A DNA stretch of 64,000 nt from Raphanus sativus (Eukaryota > Streptophyta > Magnoliopsida > Brassicales > Brassicaceae). Below the pieces are notes generated by a model that had not been told where the DNA came from, did no database searches, and saw only the letters and a list, made by a program, of their open reading frames with translations. How positions within the stretch are numbered: position 1 is the stretch's first letter; every line of letters starts with the position of its first letter. The translations under genes and the position numbers were made by a program. Shown one piece after another: positions 23,428 to 35,246 of this stretch. The stretch covers positions 45,674,908 to 45,738,907 of the forward strand of contig NC_079516.1 in NCBI RefSeq assembly GCF_000801105.2. The letters are read 5' to 3'.

Positions 23428-26400
23428 TTAGCATTGGCAAACACGGAGCAGATTCAAGCAATGCTTGAACTTCTCCGTTGTTACAGGCTTGGTCAACATG
23501 TCAGCTGGATTCTCCGACGTATGCACCTTCTCCAATAAGACTTCTCCAGAAGCTGCTAACTCCCTTATCTTGTGAAACCTTATACGTATGTGCTTCGTCC
23601 TTCCATGATACACTTGATTCTTAGCCAAGCATAACGCGCTTTGACTCACAGTGTAGCTGAACACCTTCTTGATCAACACCCAACTCGGATACAAGTCCTT
23701 GTACCCATACTGCTTCCTTAGCTGCTTCTCCAAGTGCCATGTATTCAGCTTCAGTGGTTGACATCGCTACAATACCTTGTTGTACTGATCTCCAGCAAAT
23801 AGGTGCTCCTGCAAGAGTAAATACATACCCCGTAGTTGACCTGCTATTATCAAGGTCTCCACCATAATCTGAATCCACGAACCCAATAACTGAATCCTGC
23901 ACTTCTCCACCAAACATAAGCCCATAGTCACTTGTACCGCGCAAGTATCTTAGGATCCACTTCACAGCATCCCAATGTCTCCTCCCAGGATTCGACATGT
24001 ACTTACTGACTTGACTAACTGCTTGTGCTAGATCCGGTCTTGTACACACCATTGCATACATCAAACAACCAACTGCGCTAGCATAAGGAACCTCCGCCAT
24101 ATCTTTGAGTTCTTCAGCAGACTTTGGACTTTTCTCTGCTGTAAGTATGAAGTGCTTCGCCAATGGTGTAGAGACTGGTTTTGAATTCGACATATCAAAA
24201 CGTTCTAACACCTTCTCAATGTAGCTCTTCTGAGAAAGCCATAACCTCTTAGAGCTTCTATCCCTGCGAATCTCCATTCCAAGAATCTTCTTTGCAGCAC
24301 CAAGATCCTTCATCTCAAACTCTCGTCCCAGTAACCCTTTCAAACGATTTATGTCATCCATATCGTTTGCAGCAATGAGCATATCATCAACATATAACAG
24401 CAGGAATATGGGAGAATGGTCAAGGGACTTGACATACACACAGCAATCGTACTCGCACCTTTGATAGCCTATTTTCATCATATATGAATCAAACCGTTTG
24501 TACCACTGCCTTGGAGCCTGCTTCAAACCGTATAAAGACTTCTTCAATCTACACACCAGATGCTCTTCTCCAGGCTTAACCAAACCTTCAGGTTGCTCCA
24601 TATATATTTCCTCCTCCAACTCTCCATGAAGGAAGGCCGTTTTCACGTCCATCTGCTCAAGATGCAGATCCCAAACAGCTACCAAACCCAACACAGCTCG
24701 TATGGAAGTGTGTCGTACTACCGGCGAGAATATCTCGTCGTAGTCTATTCCTTTCTTCTGCGAGTACCCTTTTGCCACTACTCTGGACTTGAACTTCTTA
24801 GGTTCTTTCACAGACATCCCTTCCTTCTTCTTATAGATCCACTTGCAGCCAATTGCTCTCTTCCCTTCAGGTAACTCCACAAGATCCCAAGTCTCGTTCT
24901 TATCCAGACTTACTGCCTCTTCCGTCATAGAACCAATCCATTCATCCCTCTCATCGCTATTAATAGCTTCATGATAGGTGGTAGGATCATCCATCTCGAC
25001 CATAAGAGCATAGTTGACCATGTCTTCAAACCCGAACCTGACTGGAGCCTTTATTGCACGTTTTGGTCTTCTAGAAACCAAACTCTCCTCTGTTCCACGT
25101 TGAAACTCTTTCTGTGCCACTTCCTCAGACCGCTCATCACTAACTTCATCTGGTTTATCTGCACCAGACTCCTCCTGAGTAACTTCAGAATCCGTGATAG
25201 TCTCAATGGTCACAGGCACTCGGTCTGATATCGCCTGCTGCACCATATACTGCTCGTCAAAGACCACATCTCGACTAAACACCCTTTTCCTTGCCTCAGG
25301 ATCCCATAACTTGAATCCTTTAACACCTTTCTCAAAGCCTAGAAAGATGCACTTCTTGGATTTCGAATCCAGCTTTGATCTTTCATCTCCCGCAACTAGC
25401 ATGTAAGCTGGACATCCAAATATCCTCAAGTTTGATAGATCAATATCTACCCCAGTCCACACCTCTTCTGCGACCTTCCCTTCTAAGGAACTTCTTGGCG
25501 ATCTATTGATGAGATAGACTGCCATGTTTACTGCTTCCGCCCAGAACTGCTTTGCTAACCCTGCATTCAACCTCAAACACCTTGCTTTCTCTGCAATCGA
25601 ACGGTTCATTCTTTCAACGACACCGTTTTGCTGAGGTGTTTTACGCACTGTAAAGTGCCTCTGAATGCCATGCTCCGCACAAAACTTCTGGAACTTCCCG
25701 TCAGTATACTCTGTGCCATTATCCGATCTCAAGTACTTCACCTTTCTCTCCGTCTGATTTTCTACTTCAGCTTTCCAAACCTTGAAGTTTTCGAACACCT
25801 CAGATTTCTGCTTCATGAAGTACACCCAAACCTTCTTAGAGAAGTCATCGATGAATAAAACGAAGTATCTTGATCCTCCCATAGATTGCACCCGAGTTGG
25901 CCCCCACACATCAGAATGGACATAGTCAATAAGACCTTTTGTCGTGTGTTGGCCCGTCTTAAAAGATACTTTGAACTGTTTTCCCATCACACAGAACTTG
26001 CAAAACTCCATCTTGCAATCCTTCAACCCGTCCAGAAGACCCCTTCTCAAGAGCTCTTTCAAACCGTGTTCCCCAATGTGGCCCATACGCATATGCCACA
26101 AGGTTGTACACTCCGACTGAGAAACTGCAGCTGCAGCACCACCTACAACCACGTTCCTTATCAACCGATATACGCTTCCAGCTGTCATCTGTCCCTTCAT
26201 CACCATCATAGAACCTTTGAAAACCTTCAATACTTCATCATCATCTGATTTGTACTTGAAGCCGTTTCTATGTAGCAACCCCAGAGATATCAGATTCTTC
26301 TTCATGACTGGTATGTGTCTGACATCAGTTAATGTCCTGATAGTCCCATCATACATCTGAAACTTGACTTGTCCAATGCCCACAACACCACACGCCTTGT

Positions 26401-27352
26401 CATCCGCAAGTCGAACAGAGCCCATGTTTCCAGCCTTGTACGTTTCAAACCACTCCCTATTAGGGGTCATGTGGAATGAAGCGCCCGTATCCATTATCCA
26501 GGTATCCGAGTGATCACCTGACATAACAGCAAGCATATCCGAATCAGCTGATCCTTCCGAGTCTTCCACCTTCTGAACCATGTTTGCAGAGTTCGATGTC
26601 TCCTTCGAATTCTGCCCTTTGTCCGGACAGTCTCTCCTATAGTGGCCAGGCTTGCCACACCTATAGCAGACTACTTTCTTCCCGAACTTTGACTTTGATC
26701 TTTTCTTGCTAGTATCATCCTGCTGCTTCCCCCGCTGCCTTCCTCTATCCTGACTGACATACAGCCCGTCACCTTGAGAGTTGTCACCCACGCCTGTATT
26801 CTGCCTTCTCTCATGGTGAGAGAGTAGTGCTGCAGAAACTGTCTCCAGCTTTATGGTCGTTTTATCGACTGTTAGAGCTGTTAACAACGTCTCATATTGA
26901 GGAGGCAGAGAACACAACAAGATCATGGCTTGATCTTCGTCCTCAATCTTCACATCCACACGAACCAGATCCCCGATGATTTGATTGAAGTTGTTGACGT
27001 GTGCAACCAGATCCCCGCTCTCAGACATCTTCAAACCGAACAACCTCTGCTTGAGGTATAGTTTGCTAGATAACGATTTTGACATATACATCTTTTCCAA
27101 CTTATCCCACATCTCCTTACAAGTTGTGAGGTCCATCACCTGATGTGTTATGTCATCCGACAAACAGAGTCGAATCGTTGAGACGGCCTTATCCTGCATC
27201 TCTTCCCAATCATCCTGATCCATCGCTTCCGGTTTCGTCTCCAACAGAGACTTCTTCATCCCTTGCTGCGTAAGCAAGTCCTTAACACGCCGTTGCCACA
27301 GACCGAAATTTCCCTTCCCATCGAATCTTGGAACATCGAACTTAAGAGAACT
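23428..27352 (-). pseudogene. Ty1/copia gag-pol polyprotein, nearly intact
   Basis: An open frame of about 1240 codons runs from 27352 down to 23621. Counting from the Met at 27277, domains are: gag (1-200), CCHC zinc knuckle CYRCGKPGHYRRDC (204-217), aspartic protease DTGASFHM (263-270), integrase with its zinc-binding H..H (395-400) and D456, D519, E555, reverse transcriptase with YVDD (962-965), and RNase H with D1135/D1137 and E1176. The frame fails at the third RNase H acidic motif, where the sequence is two bases shorter than the family pattern. The tail continues in another frame (23733-23428, QSALCLAKNQVYHGRTKHI onward). The gag has no in-frame ATG at its natural start because the element is cut by its right edge (KFDVPRFDGKGNFGLW begins 27343). 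The 5' LTR and primer site are absent. The element cannot move unaided. Confidence 0.9.
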
Positions 27353-27360
27353 TTAGGGTT

Positions 27361-28201
27361 TGTTGGGAATGCAAACAAAGTCCCACATTGGAAGTTTAGA
27401 CAAATAATGTCTAGTATATAAAGGGATGTCCAACTCTAATTGTACGAGGCCTTTTGGGAAGGGAGTCCCAGAAACAAATCCATGCGGGCTTTGCCTTCGG
27501 GCCCAAAGTGGACAATATCGTACTAATCGGACAATAGAGAGTTGGACATGGGCTTGGAAAAGCCCAACAATTGGTATCAGAGCCGGGATGACGAACATCT
27601 GCAAGAAGACCAAAATACCCTTCAAGTTCGAAGAGCCTCACTTCGATGGGAAGGGCGGGGTGCGTAGCAGAGGCCAGTCAAAGATCCAGGGAGCTTCGGT
27701 TGTGGGAGGAGAATCCTCAAGATGACTTCGCGAATAAGTGGTGTCAGAGACTTGTATCGAAAGTCTCTCCTTAACAACGATACAAAGATTAGGTGGATAT
27801 TCCTAACGGTGCTGTAAGGATTAGGTGGTGAATGTCCTAATGGTACAGTAAGGGTTAGGTGGATAAATCCTAATAGTGTAACAAGGTTAAGTGAAGAGTC
27901 CTGTTGGTGATTACGGCGGTACAAGATGCATACCAAATGTCGCTGGAGGTTAGAAACCAAGGTTGATGTGGTACTTGGTTTGAGAGGAGGTTTGTTGGGA
28001 ATGCAAACAAAGTCCCACATTGGAAGTTTAGACAAATAATGTCTAGTATATAAAGGGATGTCCAACTCTAATTAGTACGAGGCCTTTTGGGAAGGAGTCC
28101 CAGAAACAAATCCATGCGGGCTTTGCCTTCGGGCCCAAAGTGGACAATATCGTACTAATCGGACAATAGAGAGTTGGACATGGGCTTGGAAAAGCCCAAC
28201 A
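27361..28201 (+). mobile_element. TRIM retrotransposon (841 bp)
   Basis: Two 209-bp direct repeats (27361-27569 and 27993-28201) begin TGTTGGGAATGC and end GCCCAACA. Directly after the left LTR, at 27572, is TGGTATCAGAGCC, the primer-binding site complementary to initiator methionine tRNA. Directly before the right LTR is a purine tract, GAGAGGAGG (27982-27990). The 423-bp interior codes for nothing recognisable, which fits a terminal-repeat retrotransposon in miniature. The LTRs differ by only a few one-base indels, so the insertion is fairly recent. A TATA-like GTATATAAAGG lies in each LTR. The GTTAT after the right end matches GTTAT at 18723. Confidence 0.92.
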
Positions 28202-29299
28202 GTTATTGATCCATATTCTTTAATATCAAAAATCAACCTTTCAAATTTAAAGAATACCCACCTTCTGAGGAGAATTAAACTCAAACACAAAAAGAATTAA
28301 CCCCCTTAAAGAACCAAACTTTATATATTTTCTTGGCATTTTTGCGTAAGACGAAAAATACTCGGACCCAACTTACCAAGTTACCAGTTACCGCTGGTTA
28401 ACAATCGAGCTCTCGACCAACTTATAAATTGTGGTCAACATATTTTTATACCGTATATTTTACAAAATTTAATTGGTTCTCAAAAGGGAAGAACAAAAAT
28501 GCAGTAAAAACACAAATAAACACATCCATTTATTAGTTTACGAAAAAAAAACAGATCCATTTATTATATAATATGTTACCTTGCGAACATGTTTTCATTT
28601 ATAAACATTAAATAAAGTTGTTTTTTAACATGCTTTGCACTCAAATTAAACAAAGGAAAAGCGTGTCTTGATTTGATAAAAATAATTAGATAAAACCAAA
28701 ATAATTTCTAATCTAGATTAACTTAAGTAACAATGTGCATATATGAATACAGAATTGGACCTCAGGCAAAGGGAAGGAACTTGCCCTCATAATTATTTTA
28801 GTATCAGATAGACGAATTGATTACCAAACAATAAAATGTGTTTCACTCAAGAAACTGAAAAGAGAACGAAAATATATTAATCAAAATTAAAACACAGTAA
28901 ATAGCATATTAAGTGGTAAAATAGCAAAGGGTCAACTCCAACCAAGACCTAGTCGAACTTGGTTCCTGTAACCGGTAGATAATTAAGAGCCACCAGTTGA
29001 ACCTGGACAAAATACCGAAACCAACAAAAATAATTGGAGATGCAGTTCACCTATAGTAGCCGGTTCCCGGTTCCCTCACTCCTCTCAGAAACAACCAACC
29101 AACAAGCCATTTCGCACCGTTTCATTATCTACACAATCCACTATAAATACTTTCGCCTACAACTCCCAAATTTTTCTCACATCCAACTTTATCTTCTCTG
29201 CCCTCATCTTCCTTCACTAATTACAGTTGTGCCACTCTGGTTATGCTAGCTTCCTTGGACCGGCGAGAAAGATTTTGAAAAGCCGCAGATTTGCTAAGC
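28202..29299. promoter_or_regulatory. Intergenic region and promoter of the DUF7054 gene
   Basis: 28207-28900 is AT-rich without a gene. A TATA box CTATAAATAC lies at 29141-29150. The likely transcript start is 25-35 bp later. The leader contains an 11-codon upstream ORF (29243-29278) ending 21 bp before the main ATG. Confidence 0.65.
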
Positions 29300-29979
29300 A
29301 TGCCGGTTGTAAACTCGAAGAACGCTAACCGGAAAGGAGCCACCGGAGGAGAAACCGAGAAGAGTCGCCGAGGAAAGCTACAGGAGAAAGCGATGTCGTT
29401 CCACGGCAGAGGAACGATGCCTCATCCGAATCCAGGAGAGCTTCGAAGGCCGAAGACTCTACCGGAGTTATTCTCCAGCGGTCGAACCGCCGCCGTCGAA
29501 CCGGTGTCTTCTAAACCGCCGCGTCTGACGAAACTGCTCCTCAACGTGACGGTTCAGGGGAGTTCAGGAGCTCTGCAGATTATAATTTCGCCGGAATCCA
29601 CCGTGGACGATTTGATCGACGCTGCGGTTCGTCTTTACGTGAAGGAAGCTCGCCGACCTTTCTTACCGGAATCTGAACCGTCCCGGTTTGATCTCCATTA
29701 CTCGCAATTCAGCCTCGAAAGTATAAACTCTCTCTCTATCTGTTTTCTTCTTTACAAATCGTTTGTGACCAATTTGAGATACTGATGAGTTTTTGAAACA
29801 TGTTTTCAGGTATAGGAAGAGAACAGAAGCTGATCTCGCTTGGGTCAAGGAACTTTTTCTTGTGTGGTCGGAAAGAGAACGGAGGATTGGTCCGGAGTGG
29901 ATCGTCGGAGTCTTGTTCAAAGGAAGCAGAGAAAGCGGGGAAAACTGGTTTTCACTGGCTCAAATTCATGGGTTTCTAG
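29300..29979 (+). CDS. DUF7054-type protein (At2g27830-like)
   Basis: Two exons (29300-29720 and 29810-29979) joined by a GT-AG intron give 196 residues. The start is the ATG at 29300. The frame is open slightly further upstream but has no ATG there. The N-terminal third is basic and Gly/Ser-rich, with GELRRPKTLPELF. The conserved middle reads PPRLTKLLLNVTVQGSSGAL followed by SPESTVDDLIDAAVRLYVKE, a ubiquitin-like-fold-type segment of plant DUF7054 proteins. The C-terminus has ISLGSRNFFLCGRK followed by a Ser/Lys-rich stretch and WLKFMGF. No signal peptide or membrane segment is seen. The role of this family is not known to me. It is often mislabelled as pentatricopeptide-like because of neighbouring genes. 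Both splice sites and the frame are clean, so the gene looks functional. Its position fits the At2g27830 slot of the collinear block. Confidence 0.85.
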
Positions 29980-31744
29980 ACGTTTTTTACCATTTTTAAA
30001 TTTAATTCAAACTTCTATTTTTATTTTTTTCATTTTTTTAGGAAATAAATATTGATTTAAGGAAACTTCGTGTTACCTTCCTAGGAAGGACAAAAAGATA
30101 GGGATTGTTTGCTCTATTATATGAGTCAAACGTTTAAAATCTGTGTACATATATCTAGTATTCTAGTTTACAAAAAAAAAAATATATATATCTAGTATTC
30201 TAGATAAGAAGAAACAAAGAGAAAAAAAACAAAGTCATTAGCTAGTGGGGTATAATGTATTTTTAATCAAATTATATGCCAATAATTGTAATCGTTTTTT
30301 GTTCATTTTTATATCTGTTGTTTGTAAGAAATGTGGTTCGGACTTTCGGTTTATGTAGCGACTAAAACCAACCTTATCCCCAAAGTCAAAAACATTTTTG
30401 TGACAACGACAAACCAATCAAGTTCCGTGTTGCTCTCTGATTCTCCCAGTTTTATGCTCGCTCATTGAGATTCTCACTGCCTTAATTTCTTTGTATCAGA
30501 TTATTATTAATTTATTTGAATAGTAGTACTACTATTAGATGACAACATTCGAGCAATTTGTTTTGTTAACATGTCTACATATTTAAACAAATAAAAACAA
30601 CTATGCTACATGCCATGGTCAACTCAACATTTGAATACCATACAACGCCCATACATCCATATACTTGAATAGGTAAGATTTTATAACAAGAATTTTATCG
30701 GTCCATGGAGTATGGACTCATTTATATCCCGGCATGGGCCATATGAAATATTTTCGTTGCAGATAAATCTAGTACATAAATCATATACCTTCAATTTGGA
30801 TAGGTGAACCTTCTTTAGGTGTAGAATTTGTTGGAGAAAACATTATCCATAACAAATGATTGATTACAAGTCTCTTCCTCCAAGGCATTGCTGATTTGAC
30901 AATATTTTCAAATTTACTTGTTAATTCATCCATTGCGGCTTAGATATGTCAAAAATGATAGCAACTTGTGCGCCATGTTCAAAGGGTTGAATACAATTTT
31001 ATATGTTCATGAACTAGCTGGATCTTTCGGTCCTTCTTGTCATGGATAAAATATCTAGTGAACTAAACTATAGTGAATTTATGTTATGACCTACAAAACT
31101 CAAATATTTTGACGATTGCAATGAGTAAATGCGATTCTGATCGAGATTTCATGGTTGAAAGATATCAAGGATATGAATGGGAGATCATTGGCTCATTCTC
31201 TGCATCTGCTTTCACCACCATATTTCCTTGGTCGATGGTGAAGCCGAGTAACATAAACAGTCAGACATTCATCTTCTGCACTCCGTAGCAAATGATGAAA
31301 TGGAAGTTTTTGCACATTGTTTACAGGTTTGATCTGCTAGTTACTGGCACTTAAGTGAACAAATGGAATTGAACAATATGAAATTAAGACTTGAAAACTG
31401 AAACTAAGTAGAATTTAGTGGTTACTTCTTACCAGATATTATATTATAAAAACAGTAGCTATTTGACATTTGATAAATTGTGGAAATTGATACCAAGAGT
31501 GGACACTTTGGTTATTTTCTCGATTCGGTTCAGGTTTGGTTTGGTTTGATTAGTTCGGTTTTAGTAAATTTTCAACCGAAGTAAATCATAATTATTTTGG
31601 TTAGTTTGTGTTCGGTTCGGTTTGTTTTTAAAATCGGTTTAATTAGGTTATTTTTCATTTAAAAATATGAAAGCATGCATATAACTATTTTTATATTTCA
31701 CAAAGATTATTATACTTCGTCTATGTAGACAATTTTCTACATAG
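29980..31744. other. Intergenic region without recognisable gene
   Basis: AT-rich. A 71-codon plus-strand frame at 31073-31288 has no recognised motif. 31500-31640 is a diverged GGTTTGGTTTGAT/CGGTTCGG-rich repeat like the one near 7250-7750. Confidence 0.5.
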
Positions 31745-32700
31745 TGCTAGACTTCGTCTATGCTAGGACCATCAATGCCGGGGATGAAATCCATCCTATG
31801 CCCAATCCAGTTAAAGGGGTCTTGCGATGGTGAACTCAAGTCCATTCTTAGCACCCTCAGCTGCCACGAGAGAAACGAGTGAAGTTAAAGAGCAACCCTT
31901 ATGGCCATATGTCATCTTAAACAAAAATGATTAGCGTATAAAGAAGGATCTCGCCATATGTCAATTGGTTAGCACATGCATACGACCATCTTTGCTTCTC
32001 AATCGAAACATTTTCCTTGAGAACGTAAAAAGAAGGATCTCGTAAATAGCACAGTAAAATAACGTTTGTAAAAGATGAACCCAACATTTTTTTTGAAAAA
32101 GGGCTTTCAAGATGAACCCAACATTTGTAATAGAAATCAAGAAACCATGTTTATTGGTTTATACATACTTAAGACATTCCTAAAACGAATAAGAAATTAA
32201 AATAAAAAATTAGCTTCCATGGGTGAGTGATAGACTAGTTAGCTAAACTCTTAACTGGTTTGGCAAGGAAGTTTAACAAGATCACAGAGTAATTCATAGT
32301 TTTAATTCATTTGATTGCCCAAGGATAAGAGAAATGGCAGCTTCAACAAGTTACTAAGCCCATTCATTGGTGAAATTACCCTAGGGATGATAATTAAAAA
32401 GACAATAAAGAGGTCTGACCTCACGCAGAGGATTGCTCCCTATAGTTTTTCCATATACTTTGCAGGTTGAAAAGTGAATGAGATGCTTGTTGTCCTCGGG
32501 ACTGGGAGCAGTACTTAACCTAAGTGACAGAGACCAATTTCAACAAATAATGACTATTTCCATAATTCTTTGAACTGCTCCAAGCAAAAAGGTACATACA
32601 ACTGGGAGTGCATCAATGAAGTTGCTGTAGATAGTATCAAGAGGACGCGCTTTAATCTGATGGCGTACAGACTGCAGCAAGATTTATAGTCTGCATAGCA
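31745..32700 (-). pseudogene. AXS1: UDP-apiose/UDP-xylose synthase (AXS1-like) pseudogene
   Basis: AXS enzymes make UDP-apiose and UDP-xylose from UDP-glucuronate for cell-wall pectin. Minus-strand exon remnants, in gene order, are: INLAAVCTPSD, stop, SARPLDTIYSNFIDALPVV (about 32690-32600); a block near 32520-32400 with HLIHFSTCKVYGKTIGSNPL (the family has STCEVYGKTIG); and GLEFTIARPFNWIGHRMDF followed by IPGIDGPS (about 31865-31760). A Tyr codon has become TAA in the first exon. A frameshift precedes the second, and the exons for the Rossmann N-terminus and the C-terminal third are gone. A Helitron starts 89 bp upstream of the first remnant. The collinear slot At2g27860 (AXS1) lies between DUF7054 and AGO5 in Arabidopsis, so I read it as a relic in place. 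Confidence 0.85.
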
Positions 32701-32788
32701 AAATCACACATCAGTTTATATAACAATAAAATCGTCTAGATAACCGTAAATGTCTAAATATGTATCCCTATCTTTTTTATATAATCAA

Positions 32789-35136
32789 CTAGGGTCGGTC
32801 CGCCCTTCGGACGGGATGTAATATTTAAAAATTTTCAAAATAGTTATGATTTGTGTTATATAAAATTATATATATTAATTAGGTTTTTACATGTTTTGGT
32901 AAATTTCATACAAAATTTAATAATGATGTCGCCATTAATCCGGGATTTGTATAACTATAACATAAGAGTTGTTTGTGCAGGAAATGTAAAAATTGACAAA
33001 AGAGTGCAGAGTGTCAAAATAATACTGATGGTAGTATTGGGAACGATGTTTGTTGATGAAATTTTTTTTGTTTTAATTCATTTACTGTATCTAGATATAA
33101 TTTATATAGTTTGTATATGTATTTTCATAAGCTCGTTAGTTACAATTGATTTGTATCTATTTACATTATAATATTCTCAAATTGTATATTCGTTTTAGGA
33201 AAGGTTTAACTTTTTTTTTTGTCATCAGAAAGGTTTAACTGATGTTAAACCAGTTTGGTTAATCCAATTCCATGGTTTGCGGTAATAGTACACGATCACA
33301 CGGTTAACAATGAAAAATCTTTATATTACAGGCACCTCTCAGGTTTAAGTGTTTAATCAACGTTGGTTATTAAAAAATACAAATACTACCAGCATTTATA
33401 TCTTCTTTTGGCTTCGGCGCTCGACTTAGAGTTCATCGCAAATTAAAAACGACATCTGTTGACAAAGCTACACTAAATCATTATGCTGCAAAGGCACATG
33501 AAGAAAAAGAAGGTGCCCTCATGTTTCTTTCAGGTTTCATTCTACTGATCGAAAGTTCCTTCTCCCAATTGTTGGATTTTATTGTTCTCTACATCCCCTC
33601 ATGTACTTGAACCTGTAGGACAGTAACACAAATCGGTCTAAAGATATTAGGTATGGGCCGTATGGCTAAAGCTTAGTACAAAAGTATTCTATTACTTTTC
33701 CTTTTGCAGCCAATTGAATGACAGCCTGATGAATTTTTGTGAATTTCTTCAGTTGTTCACGCCATCTCCATCAGTAAAAAGATAAATCAAGGAAAAAACT
33801 AACAAATGTAGCAGTAAGATTCTTCTCCCATCCAAACTCTGACTTGCTTTTTCGCTTCTTCTCCCATCCAACATATAGTTACTCACCTCCAACAACCATC
33901 TCTATAACAATCCAACCTTAAAGAGAAAGTTTCAAATGCTAATATACACTTTAATGATGATGAACAGTGAAGTTTGCTTTTGAGAAAAGAACCTACCGTT
34001 AAGCAAGTTGTGATACAGATTATGGACTGATGAGCTCTGAACTTTTTTTTAAACACCCCACCAACGGCTTGTCCTAAGCTGCAGTCATATTGAGTTCACC
34101 ATAACCATCAAGGCATCAAACAATGTCTTTCAAATAACTAATCATATAAAAACCAACAAAAAGTCTTTTAAATACAAAAACAATAACAGCTAAGAATAGA
34201 ATATGAAAGACAATAAGGAGTTGATGTCTGTTTCTTACCTCTGACGCTTTGTAATATATGAGAATCAGATGGTTTTTTACATCTGCATATAAAAGAAAAC
34301 ATCTATTTTTAAGACATCCGAAACAGCATATAAAAGACGTGAGTGTTAGATTACTTACCAACTAAGGCTCTAGTTATATCCAAATTTGTATATTTTGGCA
34401 TAGGAGCTGGAGGGTCCTGCAAATCATAAACGATCCAGTTAAATAACAATAACTCAAAGAGCCTAAGAATGGAAGCTGGAAACAAATAAGTTGACTGAAG
34501 GATAATAATCACAATACCGTTCGCATATAGTAATAAATCAGATCAGTATGACTTTATATCTCTAAAAACAAAGAACGAAAGAGGAAAAAAAAATTAATAA
34601 CAGTACGACGGAAAAATCTAACACATAACGATTGATACATAAAATAAAACAGCAAAGATCACTCACGTTAAGATCGACCATGAGCAGATCCATGTGATCA
34701 GAAAAATATGAATATGAGTGAGATGTGTAGAAGAGAGATGTAGATATCGCGATTCGCAGGGAAGAGATTGCAGCATATTTATACATGATCTCGCCGAGGA
34801 ACAGCGCAAAAGATAATTTCGTAGTGGGATTGCGAATTAAGATGATTTAAGAAGAATAAAGCCAAACCACCGTTGCAGAAACTGGAACGTCGCCGATCTG
34901 AACGAAACGAAGAACACGAAGGCTTGCCTCCCAACCAATTAGGGTTTCATCGACATATGTGGTCGATGGGCCGCAAGAGGCGCGCGACATAGGCCCAACG
35001 TCAAGCCCGTAATTATGAGAATAACACATTAATGAAACGATGCGTTTCATACGTGTCAAGCCAGGAGACTTCGAATTTGTGACCTGTCAGCTGACGTGTC
35101 AGCATGAGAGAAATATCCTTTCTTTATAGTAATAGA
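32789..35136 (-). mobile_element. Helitron (2.3 kb), relative of the one at 11848-16161
   Basis: On the minus strand it begins A|TCTATTACTATAAAG (35136) and ends with the hairpin CCGTCCGAAGGGCGG, then ACCGACCCTAG|T (32789). The first 250 bp share GACACGT, TGAAACGCATCGTTTCATT-like and CCCTAATTGG blocks with the other Helitron. A minus-strand leader-like segment (34800-34670) contains MDLLMVDLN followed by a good splice donor. A second piece (about 34420-34365, PAPMPKYTNLDITRALV) could be a further exon, but I recognise no protein. No helicase is present. Confidence 0.7.
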
Positions 35137-35246
35137 TTTTGGTCTGGTCCTCAGCTTTCTAATAGAAGTTGATATTTGTCCATTAAACTGATAACCGTGC
35201 AAATAAAGAAAGGGAGTCTTCGTATTTGTTGTCCCGTTTTTAACTA

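Larger units (their letters stand above)
18728..28201. mobile_element. Composite insertion: copia nested in a TRIM
   Basis: The block is flanked by GTTAT on both sides (18723-18727 and 28202-28206). Its first bases, TGTTG (18728-18732), equal the first five bases of the TRIM LTR that resumes at 27361 with TGTTGGGAATGC. The simplest reading is that a plus-strand TRIM inserted first with target duplication GTTAT. A minus-strand copia element (18733-27360) then inserted five bases into its left LTR and duplicated TGTTG. The copia part contains a 100-N gap and a probable assembly duplication. Confidence 0.75.

Noticed and set aside
18951..27360. A true tandem pair of copia elements
   Set aside because: Divergence is almost all one- or two-base indels next to a 100-N gap, and copy 1 ends in the outer TRIM junction. 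A duplication in the assembly explains more.
31073..31288. 71-codon plus-strand frame in the spacer before AXS1
   Set aside because: It reads smoothly but matches no family I know and has no splice partners or promoter. Support is too weak to call a gene.
32851..33171. 106-codon plus-strand frame with hydrophobic runs
   Set aside because: It is AT-rich and Ile/Leu/Phe-biased, and lies antisense inside a Helitron, so chance is likely.
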